Source: Solea solea
Taxonomy: Eukaryota > Chordata > Actinopteri > Pleuronectiformes > Soleidae
Assembly (NCBI RefSeq): GCF_958295425.1
Contig: NC_081144.1
Coordinates: 284,001-348,000 of the forward strand
Length of the DNA stretch: 64,000 nt
Direction of reading: 5' to 3'
The translations under genes were made by a program, and so were the position numbers. Shown piece after piece: positions 61,801-64,000 of the stretch; within the stretch, counting starts at the first letter, position 1, and each line of letters begins with the position of its first letter. The notes beneath the pieces are model-generated. The model saw nothing but the letters and a program-made list of their open reading frames with translations. It was not told the DNA's origin and ran no database searches.

Positions 61801-64000
61801 ACATTTTGGACGACATACTAAACTATGACATTTTGGTCACATTTTGCACGACATACTAAACTATGACATTTTGATGACTTTTTGGACGACATACTAAACT
61901 ATGACATTTTTGTCCCATTTTGGACGACATACTAAACTATGACATTTTGGTCACATTTTGAACGACATACTAAACTATGACATTTTGGTCAAATTTTGGA
62001 CGACATACTAAACTATGACATTTTTGTCCCATTTTGGATGACATACTAAACTATGACATTTTTGTCACATTTTGCACTACATACTAAACTATGACTTTTT
62101 TGTCACATTCTGGGCGACATACTAAACTATGACATTTTGATGACTTTTTGACAACATACTAAACTATGACATTTTTGTCACATTTTGGACGACATACTTA
62201 ACTATGACATTTTTGTCACATTTTGAACGACATACTAAACTATGACATTTTTGTCACATTTTGGACGACATACTTAACTATGACATTTTTGTCACATTTT
62301 GGACGACATACTAAACTATGACATTTTTGTCACATTTTTCACGACATACTAAAACTATGACATTTTGGTCACATTTTGCCATCATACTAAACTATGACAT
62401 TTTTGTCACATTTTTCACGACATACTAAACTATGACATTTTTGTCACATTTTTCACGACATACTAAACTATGACATTTTTGTCACATTTTGGAGGACATA
62501 CTAAACTATGACATTTTTGATGACTTTTTGGACGACATACTAAACTATGACATTTTTGTCACATTTTGGACGACATACTAAACTATGACATTTTTGTCAC
62601 ATTTTGGACAACATACTAAACTATGACATTTTGGTCACATTTTGCACGACATACTAAACTGTGACATTTTGATGACTTTTTGGACGACATACTAAACTAT
62701 GACATTTTTGTCCCATTTTGGACGACATACTAAACTATGACATTTTTGTCACATTTTGGACGACATACTAAACTATGACATTTTGGTCACATTTTTCACG
62801 ACATACTAAACTATGACATTTTGGTCACATTTTGCACGACATACTAAACTATGACACTTTTGATGACTTTTTGGACGACATACTAAACTATGACATTTTT
62901 GTCACATTTTGGAGGACATACTAAACTATGACATTTTTGTCACATTTTGGACGACATACTAAACTATGACATTTTTGTCACATTTTGGACGACATACTAA
63001 ACTATGACATTTTTGTCACATTTTGAACGACATACTAAACTATGACATTTTTGTCACATTTTGGACGACATACTAAACTATGACATTTTTGTCACATTTT
63101 GGACAACATACTAAACTATGACATTTTTGTCACATTTTGCACGACATAGTAAACTATGACATTTTGATGACTTTTTGCACGACATAGTAAACTATGACAT
63201 TTTGATGACTTTTTGGACGACATACTAAACTATGACATTTTTGTCCCATTTTGGACGACATACTAAACTATGACATTTTTGTCACATTTTGGACGACATA
63301 CTAAACTATGACATTTTGGTCACATCTTGAACGACATACTAAACTATGACATTTTGGTCAAATTTTGGACGACATACTAAACTATGACATTTTGGTCACA
63401 TTTTGAACGACATACTAAACTATGACATTTTGGTCACATTTTGAACGACATACTAAACTATGACATTTTGCTCAAATTTTGGACGACATACTAAACTATG
63501 ACATTTTGGTCACATTTTGCACGACATACTAAACTATGACATTTTCGTCACATTCTGGGCGACATACTAAACTATGACATTTTGATGACTTTTTGACAAC
63601 ATACTAAACTATGACATTTTTGTCACATTTTGGACGACATACTTAACTATGACATTTTCGTCACATTTTGAACGACATACTAAACTATGACATTTTTGTC
63701 ACATTTTGGACGACATACTTAACTATGACATTTTTGTCACATTTTGGACGACATACTAAACTATGACATTTTTGTCACATTTTTCACGACATACTAAAAC
63801 TATGACATTTTTGTCACATTTTTCACGACATACTAAACTATGACATGTTTGTCACATTTTGGAGGACATACTAAACTATGACATTTTTGATGACTTTTTG
63901 GACGACATACTAAACTATGACATTTTTGTCACATTTTGGACGACATACTAAACTATGACATTTTTGTCACATTTTGGACAACATACTAAACTATGACATT

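Larger units (their letters stand above)
27502..64000 (+). repeat. 38-bp satellite array, about 960 head-to-tail monomers
   Basis: One tandem repeat fills the rest of the window and runs past its edge. The commonest monomer joins TGACATTTTTGTCACATTTT to GGACGACATACTAAACTA (38 bp in all). I checked the period directly: successive GTCACATTTT starts at 30781 and 30819. Recurrent types have GGTCAC...GCACGAC, GATGACTTTTTGCACGAC, or GAAAGACATACGAAAC. A few monomers are 37 or 39 bp. The main monomer is about 32% GC. All copies seen share one orientation, and no transposon interrupts them. Stops recur in each monomer (TAA and TGA on +, TAG on -), and 38 is not a multiple of 3, so no frame stays open. 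I do not recognise the sequence as a named satellite. Function unknown. Confidence 0.98.

Noticed and set aside
27502..64000. Regular spacing suggestive of a CRISPR array
   Set aside because: There are no unique spacers; the whole 38-bp unit repeats, and the genome is a vertebrate.
27502..64000. TACTAAAC on the + strand and GTATGT on the - strand in each monomer, resembling splicing signals
   Set aside because: The branch-site-like and donor-like motifs are on opposite strands, and no pyrimidine tract plus AG follows in the right place. Chance within a repeated monomer is enough.
27502..64000. Centromeric satellite with a CENP-B box
   Set aside because: The monomer has only one CpG and nothing like the CENP-B box core. 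A centromeric location cannot be shown from this window.

Overview
This is vertebrate nuclear DNA, most probably from a ray-finned (teleost) fish. Its genes are split by GT-AG introns. It carries fish-type dispersed repeats: Tc1/mariner relics, tRNA-derived SINEs and hAT-like fragments. It also has many CA, TA, CAGA and TCTG microsatellites. There is no operon, CRISPR array, rRNA gene or functional tRNA gene. Two complete protein genes lie on the + strand in the first 27.3 kb, and almost all the rest is one satellite array. || Region 1 (1-2520) is intergenic. Its left end may hold the 3' UTR of an upstream gene, and a long TA/TG microsatellite follows. Region 2 (about 2520-8400) is fkbp1a, the FKBP12 peptidyl-prolyl isomerase that binds FK506 and rapamycin. 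It has four coding exons and joins to exactly 108 codons plus stop. Region 3 (about 9300-27290) is sdcbp2 (syntenin-2), a tandem-PDZ scaffold. It has a probable non-coding first exon and eight coding exons that join to 302 codons plus stop. The introns hold two Tc1-family relics, two SINEs in opposite orientations, several copies of one common fish repeat, and a GT microsatellite that runs into the splice acceptor of the exon starting PDZ2. FKBP1A and SDCBP2 are also neighbours in the same orientation in human, which supports both identifications. || Region 4 (27502 to the window end) is a head-to-tail satellite with a 38-bp monomer. It covers about 36.5 kb, or roughly 960 copies, and I saw no interruption. 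It starts about 240 bp after the last poly(A) signal of sdcbp2 and runs past the right edge. It has a few monomer types, higher-order blocks duplicated at whole-monomer spacings (for example 5,434 bp = 143 x 38), and regional variants. Most monomers have one CpG, often decayed to TpG or CpA, and a TGACA/TGTCA dyad. Every monomer has stop codons, and since 38 is not a multiple of 3 all frames are closed. This array is the least explained part of the window. || The two proteins are not known to share a pathway: FKBP12 modulates calcium-release channels and TGF-beta type I receptors, and syntenin links membrane cargo to ALIX/ESCRT and phosphoinositides. All positions were read by eye; dispersed-repeat limits are approximate.
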